Assembly: GCA_022792885.1 (NCBI GenBank)
Contig: JAAWBX010000010.1
Location: forward strand, 1-64,000
Origin: Lachnospiraceae bacterium
GTDB taxonomy: Bacteria > Bacillota > Clostridia > Lachnospirales > Lachnospiraceae
DNA length: 64,000 bases
Direction: 5' to 3'
The notes under the pieces are model-generated. The model was not told the origin of the DNA. It made no database searches and worked only from the letters and a program-made list of their open reading frames with translations. This document shows positions 18,101-27,491 of this stretch, in pieces. The position numbers and the translations under genes were made by a program. Each line of letters starts with the position of its first letter. The stretch's first letter is position 1.

Positions 18101-18163
18101 GAGATCGTCGCCCGGCGGGCAAATTGTACAAAAAGGAATCCTTTTTCCGGAGCTTATCCCTCT

Positions 18164-18191
18164 TTACAGAAAAATATTCCGGAGTTAGAAT
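18164..18191 (+). promoter_or_regulatory. ackA promoter
   Basis: -35 TTACAG (18164-18169), 16-bp spacer, -10 TAGAAT (18186-18191), 64 bp upstream of ackA. Confidence 0.5.
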
Positions 18192-18254
18192 AAATTAACG
18201 GGCGTCTGCAGCGGTACGTCGGCGGATGCGAATGAGAATTCAGGAGGGAAAAAG

Positions 18255-19445
18255 ATGAAAGTTCTGGTAATCAACTGTGGGAGTTCGTCGTTGAAATATC
18301 AACTGATCGATTCGGACAGCGAGGAAGTTCTGGCAAAGGGGTTGTGCGAAAGGATAGGGATCGACGGGCGTCTTACCCATAAACCGGCCGCTAAAGATAA
18401 AGTGGAGATTGAGGCGGACATGCCGAATCATACGGCGGCGGTAAGTCTGGTGCTGCAGTATCTGACGGATCGGGAGCACGGCGTGATCGCTTCTCTGGAT
18501 GAGATCGGCGCGGTGGGACATCGGGTGGTACACGGAGGCGAGAAGTTTGCCTGCTCCACTCTTCTGACGGATGAGGTGCTGGCGGAGATTGAGAAGTGCA
18601 ACGAACTGGCGCCTCTGCACAATCCTGCGAATCTGATCGGGATCAACGCCTGCAAAGAGCTGATGCCCGGCGTTCCGATGGTAGGGGTGTTCGATACGGC
18701 TTTTCATCAGACCATGCCGAAGAAAGCTTTTCTGTACGGTCTTCCCTATGAATATTATGAGAAATACGGCGTGCGTCGTTACGGTTTTCACGGAACGAGC
18801 CATTCGTATGTTTCCGGGAGAGCGGCCGAGATTCTCGGGAAGGATAAGAAGGATCTGAAAGTAATCGTCTGCCATCTGGGAAACGGAGCCAGCGTCTGTG
18901 CGGTGGACGGAGGCCGGTCGGTGGATACCTCCATGGGATTTACGCCGTTGGAAGGGTTGATTATGGGCACGCGTTCCGGCGATATTGACCCGGCCATCAT
19001 TGAATATGTGGCGGGGAAGGAGACGATGAGCGTAAGCGAGGCGTTGACGGTGCTGAACAAGAAGTCCGGTATTTTCGGCCTGTCCGGCGGTTTGTCGAGT
19101 GATTTCCGTGATCTGGACGCGGCAAAAGAAGAGGGTAATGAAAAAGCGGCCATGGCGGTTTCGGCATTCTGTTACCGGGTAGCCAAATACGTCGGCGCTT
19201 ATGCGGCGGCCATGAACGGCGTGGATGTGATCGTCTTTACCGCGGGCGCGGGCGAGAACGATACGGTGGTCCGGGCGGAGATTGTTTCTTATCTGGGTTA
19301 TCTCGGAATTAAACTGGATGAAGCGAAGAATAACTGCCGGGGGAAAGAGCAGATTATCAGTACCGATGATTCGGATCGAATCGCGATGGTAATTCCGACG
19401 AATGAAGAGCTTGCGATCGCGAGGGAGACGGTAGCTCTGGTATAA
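18255..19445 (+). CDS. ackA: acetate kinase
   Basis: 396 residues. Makes ATP and acetate from acetyl phosphate in fermentative energy metabolism. ASKHA-family motifs are visible: [11 protein letters not shown] at the N-terminus, [19 protein letters not shown], and [10 protein letters not shown]. Strong AGGAGGG site before the start. The usual partner pta is not adjacent, and the gene has its own promoter and terminator. Confidence 0.96.
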   Translation: MKVLVINCGSSSLKYQLIDSDSEEVLAKGLCERIGIDGRLTHKPAAKDKVEIEADMPNHTAAVSLVLQYLTDREHGVIASLDEIGAVGHRVVHGGEKFACSTLLTDEVLAEIEKCNELAPLHNPANLIGINACKELMPGVPMVGVFDTAFHQTMPKKAFLYGLPYEYYEKYGVRRYGFHGTSHSYVSGRAAEILGKDKKDLKVIVCHLGNGASVCAVDGGRSVDTSMGFTPLEGLIMGTRSGDIDPAIIEYVAGKETMSVSEALTVLNKKSGIFGLSGGLSSDFRDLDAAKEEGNEKAAMAVSAFCYRVAKYVGAYAAAMNGVDVIVFTAGAGENDTVVRAEIVSYLGYLGIKLDEAKNNCRGKEQIISTDDSDRIAMVIPTNEELAIARETVALV

Positions 19446-19480
19446 AAATCAATCAGGGAACGGATATTTCGATATATAAG

Positions 19481-19516
19481 GAGGCTGTGATTCGTATGAG
19501 TCGCGGCCTCTTTTTT
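19481..19516 (+). terminator. ackA terminator
   Basis: A 12-bp stem including G-U pairs (gaggctgtgatt 19481-19492, agtcgcggcctc 19499-19510) followed by six T residues. Confidence 0.8.
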
Positions 19517-19609
19517 GAGTTTAAGCGGATAAATTGCCGGAACTTCTCCGTTTAGATTCCCGTGAAAAGTTTATACTAAGAAAAAACATCTGAACAGGAG
19601 TGTGGGAAC

Positions 19610-19879
19610 ATGAGAGAAGAAACGTTTGACGTTATCAATCCGACGGGGCTGCATATGCGTCCGGCGGCCGTTCTGGCGAAGCAGGCGGCCGGCTATGACT
19701 GCGAGGTTTCCCTGGTATATAAGGGGAAGGAGATGGACGCCAAGAGCGTGCTGAATATTATGGCGGCCAATATTCAGGCCGGATCGCAGATCACTTTGAT
19801 CTGCAACGGCTCGGACGAGGACAGGGCGATCGGGGAGCTGGGACGGCAGATCCGCGAAGGATTAGGAGAGAAATCCTGA
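19610..19879 (+). CDS. HPr-family phosphocarrier protein
   Basis: 89 residues with both regulatory sites of Firmicute HPr: phosphorylated H15 in GLHMRPAA and S46 in AKSVLNIM. It passes phosphate from Enzyme I to PTS sugar permeases and, as Ser46-P, supports CcpA-type catabolite control. The flanking residues (M16 after the His, LNIM for MGVM) differ from the commonest HPr, so a Crh-like or secondary HPr is possible. Stand-alone gene with an AGGAG site. Confidence 0.85.
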   Translation: MREETFDVINPTGLHMRPAAVLAKQAAGYDCEVSLVYKGKEMDAKSVLNIMAANIQAGSQITLICNGSDEDRAIGELGRQIREGLGEKS

Positions 19880-20701
19880 GAAGCGGTAGGAAGTCAGAGC
19901 GCTTCGGGAAATAAAACCGGCTTTTCGATACAGGTGATAAGCCGGTTTGTTGGATTCGGAAACCTGGACGTCCAGGCGTTGACAGGAGGAGGGAAGACTG
20001 TTGAGGACGGCGTTTAAGGCCGGCGCGGCGAAACCTTTTCCCCGAAAGGCCGGTCTGAGGCCGAAACCGGAGAGGCAGGCCGTTTCGGAAAAAAATGTCA
20101 GAAGGAAACAGCCGGCCGGGCGGCCGGTTTTCTCCAGGAGAAATGCCAGGCGGCCGGGATCTTCCAGATTTTCGGCCAGGTATTGTCCGGATTCGGCGAC
20201 GGGCCAGCCAAAGATATCGGCATGAATGCCGGCCAATTTGTCGGACGACTGGCAGGGGACGGCGGAAAACTTATTTTGAGGGGCCGGCCAGGGAGGCGTC
20301 AAAGAAAGCAGGTGGTCGGTATCCAGCTTTTGACATGCGAAGCGGCGGACGAATCCTTTCGTATCTTCCGAATTTTCTCCGGCATAGAAGAAAAACTCCG
20401 GAAGCCCGTCCGCAAAGAGCCGCGCGGCCATAAAAGAAAAGAGCCGGCGCAGATATCCCCTTCGTCGGGCGTCCGGGTGTGTAAAAGCTCGGAGTTCCCA
20501 GGTATCCGGGGAAAAGGGAGCCGTTTCTAAAAGGGACAAAAGACGTCCGTTTTCCCGGTAAAAAAAGACGGTCAGGTCTTTCGGTTCACAGGGAATCAAA
20601 GAGGAAAAAGGCAGGGAATCTTTTTTTCGGCAGGCGGCGAAAAGCCCGTCGATCTGCGAGCTCTCTTCCTGGTTTAAAGAAAATGAAACTTCTATGCACA
20701 T
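19862..20701 (-). CDS. GNAT-family N-acetyltransferase (two-domain)
   Basis: About 279 residues. Two GNAT-like halves: an N-terminal one with ELRAFTHPDARRRGYLRRLF and a C-terminal one with GFGLRPAFRGKGFAAPALN and HLYRKAGF. Both resemble the acetyl-CoA motif A (R/Q-x2-G-x-G/A). Substrate unknown. The ATG at 20701 follows AGGGGG; upstream in-frame codons lack a ribosome site. The 3' end overlaps that of the convergent HPr gene by 18 bp. Confidence 0.75.
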   Translation of the reverse strand: MCIEVSFSLNQEESSQIDGLFAACRKKDSLPFSSLIPCEPKDLTVFFYRENGRLLSLLETAPFSPDTWELRAFTHPDARRRGYLRRLFSFMAARLFADGLPEFFFYAGENSEDTKGFVRRFACQKLDTDHLLSLTPPWPAPQNKFSAVPCQSSDKLAGIHADIFGWPVAESGQYLAENLEDPGRLAFLLEKTGRPAGCFLLTFFSETACLSGFGLRPAFRGKGFAAPALNAVLNSLPSSCQRLDVQVSESNKPAYHLYRKAGFISRSALTSYRFSGFLS

Positions 20702-20862
20702 AAGCATCCCCCTGTTTAAAAATTGTCTTCCACTTATTGTAAGAATCGGATATAATGAAATAGCATGGTATCCGGCGTTTTCCTTTTTATTATAGGAGGC
20801 GGAGAAGAAAACCGCAAGGTTTCCGGGAATTAAGGAAGGCAAAAACAGAATAGGAGGAAACT

Positions 20863-21405
20863 ATGAAGCTGCAACAAGATGAAGTATTGGCGCTGTTTAT
20901 TGATTTTCAGGAAAAACTGCTTCCCGTGATGGCCCGCAAAGAAGAACTGCTGGCTAATTCCGTGAAATTGGCGAAAGGGCTTAATATTCTGAAGGTTCCC
21001 CACATTGTGAGCCAGCAGTATACGAAAGGGATCGGGCATACCGTGGAAGAGATGCGGGAAGCCCTGGGGGACGATGCGTATTTCGATAAGATTACGTTCA
21101 GTTGCCTGGAAACGGAGGAGATCGAAAAAGCGATCGATCGTTTTGACAAGGATATTGTTATTGTATGCGGCATCGAAGCCCATATCTGTGTACAGCAGAC
21201 GGTCAGTGACCTTTTGGAGGACGGATACGAGGTTGTTGTTGTGGCGGACTGCGTGGATTCCAGGAAGATTTCGGATTGTCAGGTGGCCCTGGAGCGAATG
21301 CGGGATGAGGGGGCGATCATAACGACCTGTGAAGCTTTGCTTTATGAGTTGACAAACCGGGCCGGGAGCGATTGTTTCAAAGAGATTTCCCGGCTGACCA
21401 AGTAG
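20863..21405 (+). CDS. isochorismatase-family cysteine hydrolase
   Basis: 180 residues with the family's catalytic triad in place: D14 (LFIDFQ), K76 (DKITFSC) and C109 (GIEAHICVQQT), preceded by the cis-peptide-type turn. Family members hydrolyse amides and related bonds (nicotinamidase-like, ureidoacrylate-type). The exact substrate is not evident. Strong AGGAGG before the start. Confidence 0.88.
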   Translation: MKLQQDEVLALFIDFQEKLLPVMARKEELLANSVKLAKGLNILKVPHIVSQQYTKGIGHTVEEMREALGDDAYFDKITFSCLETEEIEKAIDRFDKDIVIVCGIEAHICVQQTVSDLLEDGYEVVVVADCVDSRKISDCQVALERMRDEGAIITTCEALLYELTNRAGSDCFKEISRLTK

Positions 21406-21410
21406 ATTTT

Positions 21411-22304
21411 GTGAGCGGGAAGAAACAGGCATTCCTGGCTTCGGTCGGTATGGTGGCGGCGACTGTCATTTGGGGGTTTGCCTTTGTCATTGTGAAAAAC
21501 TCCGTGGATCTGGTGCCGCCTTTATATATGATGGCGTTTCGTTTTACGATCGGGTTCGCGGGAATGGCGGTTTTGTTTGCCGGGCGATGGCGGTATTTGT
21601 CGAAGAATTCTTTCAAGGCCGGAGTGATTATCGGAATTTTTTTGTTCCTGAGTTATTTTTTCCAAACAGTCGGGATACAGTATACAACAGCCGGAAAAAA
21701 CGCGTTTTTGACTACGGTATATGTGGTGATCGTTCCGTTTTTTTCCTGGGCTCTGTATAAAAAGCGTCCGGATCGGTCCTGTTTTTGCGCGGCTTTGATG
21801 GCGATTACCGGCATCGGCCTCCTGTCTTTGCAGGGGGATCTCTCCGTCAATATCGGGGACGTTCTGACTTTGATCTGCGGGTTTGGCTATGCGGCCCATA
21901 TCATGTCGGTGGATAAATATACGGAAACCTGTGATCCGATTCTTCTGACCATGATTCAGATGCTGGTGGCCGCGCTGCTTTCCTGGGGCTTTGCCCCGAT
22001 TGTGAGCGGAGGTTTTCCGGCCGGACTTTGGCAGCCGGACGTTCTTACGGGGATGCTGTATCTGGGGCTTGGCAGTTCGATGTTGGGGTTTCTTTTGCAG
22101 AATCTGGGACAGAAATATACGAATCCTTCGCTGGCTTCGGTGCTTCTGTCGCTGGAATCGGTATTCGGGGCGTTGTTTTCGGTCTGGTTTCTGGGGGAGC
22201 GCATGACCGGGCGCATGTGGATTGGATGTGTGTTGATTTTCGGGGCCGTTTTAACTGCCGAGGTAAAACGGCCGGTGTTAAAAAAGGATGCAACGGGAGG
22301 GTGA
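21411..22304 (+). CDS. EamA/DMT-family transporter
   Basis: About 297 residues with ten hydrophobic segments in two EamA repeats, the layout of drug/metabolite exporters. The start is uncertain: GTG 21411 gives a normal N-terminus but lacks a clear Shine-Dalgarno, and TTG 21372 lies inside the preceding gene behind GGGAG. Translational coupling to the isochorismatase gene is likely. pepF starts three bases after its stop. Substrate unknown. Confidence 0.82.
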   Translation: MSGKKQAFLASVGMVAATVIWGFAFVIVKNSVDLVPPLYMMAFRFTIGFAGMAVLFAGRWRYLSKNSFKAGVIIGIFLFLSYFFQTVGIQYTTAGKNAFLTTVYVVIVPFFSWALYKKRPDRSCFCAALMAITGIGLLSLQGDLSVNIGDVLTLICGFGYAAHIMSVDKYTETCDPILLTMIQMLVAALLSWGFAPIVSGGFPAGLWQPDVLTGMLYLGLGSSMLGFLLQNLGQKYTNPSLASVLLSLESVFGALFSVWFLGERMTGRMWIGCVLIFGAVLTAEVKRPVLKKDATGG

Positions 22305-22307
22305 AAG

Positions 22308-24113
22308 ATGGAAGCGTTGAAAAAACGGGAAGAGGTAGCGGAGGAACAGACCTGGTCGCTGGAAGATCTGTTCGTTTCGGAGGAAGCCTGGGAAGCGGAG
22401 TATGAACGTTTGAACAACCGTTTATCCGCTTACGGGGAACTTAAGGGGAAGCTCGGCGAGTCGGCGGAAAAACTTCTTACCTGTCTGAAACTGGATGAGG
22501 AGACTTCCGAGGCGTTGGACCGGCTCTACAGTTATGCCTCCTGTAAACAGGACGAAGATACCAAAATAGGGCGCAGTCAGGAGAGATACCAGAGGGTGGC
22601 CCGGCTGGCCGTCTGCGCCGGGTCGGTCAGCGCTTTTATCCGTTCCGAGATCTTAAGTATTCCGGAGGAACAGTTGGCATATTTTAGGCGGGTCCTTCCG
22701 GAGCTTAAGCGTTATGACAGGACCCTGTCGGAAATATTGCGGGACAGACCTTACACCAGGTCGCGGGAGGTGGAGGAACTGTTGGCGGACGCGGCCGAGA
22801 TGAGCCGGAGCGCCTACGAGACGTTTTCCATGCTGAACAACGCGGATATTCGTTTTCCGGATGTAACGGATGAAAGCGGAGCCGTGATTGAGCTGACGAA
22901 CGCCCGCTATACCGGTCTGTTGATGAGCGAAAACCGGGACGTGCGGCGAGAAGCGTTTCAGGCTATGTATGAGACATACGGAAAGCAGAAGAATATGCTG
23001 GCGGCGAACTTTGCCGCCAATGTAAAACAGGCGGTATTTTTTGCGAAGGCAAGACATTTTTCTTCGACGAGGGCGTATTATCTGACGGGAAACCGGATCC
23101 CGGAAGAAGTGTACGATCAACTGATCGAGGCGGTCCATGAGGCGCTGCCTTTGATGTACCGCTATGTGGCTTTGCGCAAGAAAGTCCTGGGTCTTTCAAA
23201 ACTGCATCTGTACGACGTCTATGTGCCGTTGGTCAGAGAACAGAAAGAGAAGATTCCGTTTGATCGGGCGAAGGAATGGGTGCTTCAGGCGCTGGCGCCT
23301 CTGGGGGAGGCGTATCGGGAGATTTTAAAGGAAGCTTTTGAAAATCGCTGGATCGATTACGCGGAGAATGAGGGAAAGCGCAGCGGTGCTTACAGCAGCG
23401 GCGTGTACGGGGCGCATCCTTATATTCTGATGACTTACAAAGAAAAGCTGGAGGATGTTTTTACGCTGGTGCACGAACTGGGGCACAGCGTACATTCGTA
23501 TTTGTCCGACCGGGCTCAGACCTATAACGATTCTCAGTATCGGATTTTTGTGGCGGAAACGGCGTCGACCTGTAATGAAGCTTTGCTGAATCATTATCTG
23601 CTTGCGCATCGGGAGGGAAGAGCGCAAAAGGCGTATATCCTGAATCATTTTCTTGACAGTTTTAAGGGAACTTTGTTTCGCCAGACCATGTTCGCGGAGT
23701 TTGAGAGGGATATGCATCGGGCCGGGGAGGAGGGGATTCCTCTGACGGCGGAGTATCTGTGCGGGGAATACCGGAAGCTGAATGAGCGTTATTTTGGGCC
23801 GGAGATGGTGGTTGACGAGGAGATCGCCATGGAATGGGCAAGAATTCCTCATTTTTACCGGCCTTTTTATGTGTATCAGTATGCGACCGGTTTTTCGGCG
23901 GCGATCGCTCTTTCCAAGCGAATCTTGGAGGAGGGGGAACCGGCCGTCGCGGATTACATGAAGTTTTTATCCGGGGGATGTACAAAGGATCCGATCGAAC
24001 TCCTGAAAGAGGCCGGGGTGGATATGAGCAGGAGAGAGCCGGTGCGGGACGCGATGCATGTGTTTGAGAGATATCTGAATCAATTGGAAGAATTGTTGGA
24101 GAGGGAAGAATGA
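22308..24113 (+). CDS. pepF: oligoendopeptidase F
   Basis: 601 residues, M3 peptidase family. The zinc motif HELGH is at 389-393, with the downstream glutamate region FVAETASTCNEALL. It cleaves short peptides (about 7-17 residues) in the cytoplasm. Length is typical. GGAGGGTG precedes the start. Confidence 0.95.
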   Translation: MEALKKREEVAEEQTWSLEDLFVSEEAWEAEYERLNNRLSAYGELKGKLGESAEKLLTCLKLDEETSEALDRLYSYASCKQDEDTKIGRSQERYQRVARLAVCAGSVSAFIRSEILSIPEEQLAYFRRVLPELKRYDRTLSEILRDRPYTRSREVEELLADAAEMSRSAYETFSMLNNADIRFPDVTDESGAVIELTNARYTGLLMSENRDVRREAFQAMYETYGKQKNMLAANFAANVKQAVFFAKARHFSSTRAYYLTGNRIPEEVYDQLIEAVHEALPLMYRYVALRKKVLGLSKLHLYDVYVPLVREQKEKIPFDRAKEWVLQALAPLGEAYREILKEAFENRWIDYAENEGKRSGAYSSGVYGAHPYILMTYKEKLEDVFTLVHELGHSVHSYLSDRAQTYNDSQYRIFVAETASTCNEALLNHYLLAHREGRAQKAYILNHFLDSFKGTLFRQTMFAEFERDMHRAGEEGIPLTAEYLCGEYRKLNERYFGPEMVVDEEIAMEWARIPHFYRPFYVYQYATGFSAAIALSKRILEEGEPAVADYMKFLSGGCTKDPIELLKEAGVDMSRREPVRDAMHVFERYLNQLEELLEREE

Positions 24114-24895
24114 GCCATACATGGAATGTATATGAAGCGATCTGTCAGAGGAGGTCGGTGAGGAGATATAAAAACGAGGTGCTTCCTCAGAAGCTGTTTC
24201 ATCATATTCTGCGGTTTCAGGAGGAAATCCTTCCTCTGGATCCGGGGATCCTGACGGAATGGCAGGTGATCAACGCCATTGAGGGAAAATGTCCGCTTAA
24301 GGGGCATTTTCTTGTGAAGGCTCCTTACTATCTGGTCCTTCATTCGGAGGATAAGCCGGGGGCGGCAAAAAACGCCGGATATATGATGGAGCAGATGGTA
24401 ATCTTTCTTACGATGAAGGGGATCGGGACCTGCTACCAGGGGGCCGCCAAGGCGCCGGAGCTGTCGCCGGGCAAGAAACCGCAGATCGTGATTGCTTTCG
24501 GCTGTGGGGATGAAGACCGTTTCCGGGAAGAGAAGAAGGCGGGGAGAAAACCGGCCTCCGAGCTGTGTACCTGGAAGGAAGAGGGGGATAAGATTGCGCG
24601 GGCTGTTTTGCAGGCCCTGATCGCTTCCCCGTCGGCCATGAACCGGCAGCCGTGGCGTTTTGTTTACCGGAAAGGCTGTTTTCATATGTTTGTGAAAAAA
24701 TCCGGACGGATCGAGCGGCTGACAGGCGGCTTAAAAGAGGTGGACTGCGGGATCGCCATGGCTAACGGAGTTTTGGCGGCGGAGGAGATGTGGCTGGACA
24801 CCCGATGGTTTACGGAGATGAATTTGAAGGGAAAAGAATTTGCCAATCTGGATTATGTGGCCAGTCTGGATCTTCTTCACCCGAAAGTATTGTGA
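24110..24895 (+). CDS. nitroreductase-family protein (TM1586 type)
   Basis: 261 residues. The N-terminus AICQRRSVRRYKNE and the second-half SPSAMNRQPWRF are nitroreductase signatures; the single-chain, two-lobe layout resembles the TM1586-type branch. Such FMN enzymes reduce nitro compounds, quinones or similar acceptors. It overlaps the pepF stop by four bases (ATGA), so both are co-translated. Confidence 0.82.
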   Translation: MSHTWNVYEAICQRRSVRRYKNEVLPQKLFHHILRFQEEILPLDPGILTEWQVINAIEGKCPLKGHFLVKAPYYLVLHSEDKPGAAKNAGYMMEQMVIFLTMKGIGTCYQGAAKAPELSPGKKPQIVIAFGCGDEDRFREEKKAGRKPASELCTWKEEGDKIARAVLQALIASPSAMNRQPWRFVYRKGCFHMFVKKSGRIERLTGGLKEVDCGIAMANGVLAAEEMWLDTRWFTEMNLKGKEFANLDYVASLDLLHPKVL

Positions 24896-24901
24896 TTTTG
24901 C

Positions 24902-24930
24902 TTGTCAAATATTACCGGAAAGATTATAAT
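24902..24930 (+). promoter_or_regulatory. strong SigA promoter of the sugar-acid gene pdxA2
   Basis: -35 TTGTCA (24902-24907), exactly 17 bp, -10 TATAAT (24925-24930). The gene start is only 29 bp downstream of the -10. Confidence 0.75.
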
Positions 24931-24958
24931 ATTCGGAGAAGCAAAGGAGGGCAATGTT

Positions 24959-26059
24959 ATGAAGCAAAGACCGATTTTGGGCATTACAATGGGCGATCCT
25001 TCCGGCAACGGGCCGGAGATTTCCGTAAAAGCGCTGATGGATCCGACGACGTATGAGCGCTGCCGTCCGATTGTTGTCGGGGATGCGAAGTGCATCGAAG
25101 CGGCGGTCGCCGTTGTAAAGGGAGCGGAATCTTTGACGGTAAACGCAGTGAAAGAGGTAAAGGACGCGAAATTTGTTTTTGGGACGATCGATGTTCTGGA
25201 GATGAACCAGGTGGACTTAAGCAAACGGCTGTATAAGAAAGACCGGAAAGCTCTGGCGGAGAAAATGGGAGCGGAAGAACTGGCTTCCGCTTATAAGGAA
25301 AGTCAGGTTATGTGCGGGGAGGCGGCTTTTCAGTATGTGAAGAAGGTCATCGAGCTGGCCATGGCCGGCGAGGTGGACGCCACGGTGACGAATGCGCTGA
25401 ATAAGGATCATATCAATATGGCCGGCCATCATTATTCCGGACATACGGAGATTTATGCGCACTATACCGATACGTCCAAGTATACGATGATGTTGGCTCA
25501 CGAAGAGCTGCGGGTCGTACATGTATCGACGCATGTGTCTCTCAGGGAAGCCTGCGACCGGGTGAAGAAAGACCGTGTCCTGGAGGTGATCCGGATTGCC
25601 AATGAGGGCTGTAAGGCGCTGGGGATTGCGGAGCCGAAGATCGGTGTGGCAGGCCTGAATCCTCACTGCGGCGAGAACGGCATGTTCGGCAGGGAGGAGA
25701 TCGAGGAAATCCAGCCGGCGATCGACGCCGCCATGGCGGAAGGAATTTGTATCCCGGAGAAAGCGCCGACGCCGCCGGATACGGTGTTTTCCAAGGCGCT
25801 GGGCGGGTGGTATGATATCGTGGTCGTGATGTACCACGATCAGGGCCATATTCCGCTGAAGGTAAAAGGTTTCGTATATAACAAAGCAGAAAAGAAGTGG
25901 GACGCGGTCGCCGGCATCAATGTGACGCTGGGGCTTCCGATTATCCGCGCTTCGGTAGATCACGGTACCGGAGAGGGGCATGCCGGCGACGGGAGCGCGA
26001 ATGAGCTGAGCCTGATAAACGCAATGGATTACGCGATCACGTTGGCGAATCACCGGTAA
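24959..26059 (+). CDS. pdxA2: PdxA2-type 4-phospho-D-threonate / erythronate dehydrogenase
   Basis: 366 residues of the PdxA family: TMGDPSGNGPEI at the N-terminus, metal-binding histidines in NMAGHHYSGHTEIYAHY, and VVMYHDQGHIPLK. PdxA proper makes vitamin B6. The PdxA2 branch oxidises 4-phosphorylated four-carbon acids, which decarboxylate to dihydroxyacetone phosphate. The adjacent DUF1537 kinase points to the latter. It has its own promoter and terminator. ATG 24959 follows AAGGAGG. Confidence 0.85.
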   Translation: MKQRPILGITMGDPSGNGPEISVKALMDPTTYERCRPIVVGDAKCIEAAVAVVKGAESLTVNAVKEVKDAKFVFGTIDVLEMNQVDLSKRLYKKDRKALAEKMGAEELASAYKESQVMCGEAAFQYVKKVIELAMAGEVDATVTNALNKDHINMAGHHYSGHTEIYAHYTDTSKYTMMLAHEELRVVHVSTHVSLREACDRVKKDRVLEVIRIANEGCKALGIAEPKIGVAGLNPHCGENGMFGREEIEEIQPAIDAAMAEGICIPEKAPTPPDTVFSKALGGWYDIVVVMYHDQGHIPLKVKGFVYNKAEKKWDAVAGINVTLGLPIIRASVDHGTGEGHAGDGSANELSLINAMDYAITLANHR

Positions 26060-26080
26060 ATCTTATGTTGCGGGCAAAAG

Positions 26081-26109
26081 ATCCGATTCGATTTCGAGTC
26101 GGATTTTTT
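26081..26109 (+). terminator. pdxA2 terminator
   Basis: Stem atccgattcga / tcgagtcggat (26081-26104) followed by T residues to 26109. Confidence 0.75.
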
Positions 26110-26150
26110 GTGCAATTTTGGCAGAAAAGCGAAGAATTTTCTACTTGCTC

Positions 26151-26179
26151 TTGACAAATTGTGCGGAATACTCTACGAT
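26151..26179 (+). promoter_or_regulatory. SigA promoter of the DUF1537 kinase operon
   Basis: Perfect -35 TTGACA (26151-26156), 17-bp spacer, -10 TACGAT (26174-26179), 60 bp before the kinase start. Confidence 0.7.
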
Positions 26180-26239
26180 AAGTACAGTATTATAAGTGAA
26201 ATAGTTAAAACAATCCGGTTGAGTGGAGAGGTACAGGGC

Positions 26240-27463
26240 ATGTTAAACAAATACTTGATTGTTGCGGATGATTTTACCGGAGCGAATGACACCGGCGTGC
26301 AGATGCGGCGGAGAGGGTTCCCGACTCACGTTATGTTTGCGGGAAGGACGATACCGGCAGGGGATCATTCGCTTGTGATCGACACGGAAAGCCGTGGGAT
26401 GATGGGGGAGGAAGCGAAAGAGGCCACGGCGAAGGCCGTAGAAAAGGTGGATTTCTCTTCCTTTAAATATGTAATCAAAAAGGTGGATTCCACGCTTCGG
26501 GGGAATGTGGCGGAAGAGATTTTGGCGGTGGATCGGGCGTTCGGAAGTGAACTTGTGATTTTTGCGCCGGCTCTGCCGGATCTGGACCGGACGACGGTGG
26601 ACGGGATACACAGGCTGAAGGGAGTCCGGATCACGGAGACCGAATTGGCGAAGGATCCGAAAAAACCGGTGGTCGAGGATAATCTGGCCAGGATTTTGGA
26701 ACGGGTCTATGATGAGAAGGTCACATACGTGTCCCTGGACGAGATTCGGACCGGGCGGATCGCTCTTGAGGGGGGAAGGTTGTTCACGTTTGACGCGGTG
26801 CTTAACAGCGATCTGCAGGCGGTGATCGGCGCTGCCCTCGAGACGGGGAAGAAAATTCTCTGGGTCGGTGCAGCGGCCATGGCGGATAACTTGATGGAGA
26901 GGGAGAGTAAGACCTACCCGGCTCTTGGCATTGCGGCCAGCGTGAGTTCCGTGACAGGTACTCAGATCAGGGCGGCCGAGGCGGCCGGCGTGGCGCTGGT
27001 ATCGGTTCCCGTCCATGAAGTTCTGGCCGGGAAGACGGATACGGCTTCTTATGTGGAAGCCGCGGTGGAGAGTTTGAAGGCAGGAAAGGATACGATTTTG
27101 CTGAGCAGCTCCTCTTACGACCGGGCGCAGTTGGCGTTCTCGGAGGAGGAGGGCCGGAAGAAGGGAATGGAGACCTGGCAGGTCAGCGAATATGTGCAGG
27201 GCCTGATGGGAGCCATGGCAAAGACGATTTTCGAACAGGTTCCGGTTTGCGGGGTATTCCTGACCGGCGGCGATACGGCGATGGGGGTTTTGGAGAGCCT
27301 GAAAGCGGACGGTTCTTCCATTCTTTCGGAGATCGCGGTGGGGATCCCGATGATGCAGCTCGTGGGCGGTTCGATGGACGGTTTGAAAGTTGTGACAAAG
27401 GCGGGCGCTTTTGGCAAGGAGGACGCGATTCTGTTTGCGTTTCGCAAACTGAAAGAAAAATAA
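26240..27463 (+). CDS. dtnK: four-carbon acid sugar kinase (DUF1537; DtnK-like)
   Basis: 407 residues. The N-terminal domain starts IVADDFTGANDTGVQ, the hallmark of DUF1537 kinases that phosphorylate D-threonate, D-erythronate or 3-oxo-tetronate on O4. FAPALPDLDRTTVDG and the C-terminal nucleotide-binding domain with FLTGGDTAMGVL and GIPMMQLVGG are also visible. Paired with a PdxA2 gene it would give 4-phospho-D-threonate for oxidative decarboxylation. Substrate choice within the family is inferred from context. larA follows after 28 bp. Confidence 0.85.
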   Translation: MLNKYLIVADDFTGANDTGVQMRRRGFPTHVMFAGRTIPAGDHSLVIDTESRGMMGEEAKEATAKAVEKVDFSSFKYVIKKVDSTLRGNVAEEILAVDRAFGSELVIFAPALPDLDRTTVDGIHRLKGVRITETELAKDPKKPVVEDNLARILERVYDEKVTYVSLDEIRTGRIALEGGRLFTFDAVLNSDLQAVIGAALETGKKILWVGAAAMADNLMERESKTYPALGIAASVSSVTGTQIRAAEAAGVALVSVPVHEVLAGKTDTASYVEAAVESLKAGKDTILLSSSSYDRAQLAFSEEEGRKKGMETWQVSEYVQGLMGAMAKTIFEQVPVCGVFLTGGDTAMGVLESLKADGSSILSEIAVGIPMMQLVGGSMDGLKVVTKAGAFGKEDAILFAFRKLKEK

Positions 27464-27491
27464 ACAACAAGCTTGAAGAAGGAGGATATTC

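Noticed and set aside
18132..18148. Terminator after queH (aaaaagga / tccttttt)
   Set aside because: The arms leave a loop of about one base, too tight for a working hairpin; no other terminator was identified there.
24959..26059. PdxA as a vitamin B6 biosynthesis enzyme
   Set aside because: No other pdx gene is near, and it lies next to a DUF1537 kinase and other sugar-acid genes, which fits the PdxA2 branch better.
26108..26239. Longer N-terminus for the DUF1537 kinase
   Set aside because: The extension covers the terminator region and a consensus promoter; the ATG at 26240 begins the conserved domain and has a ribosome site.
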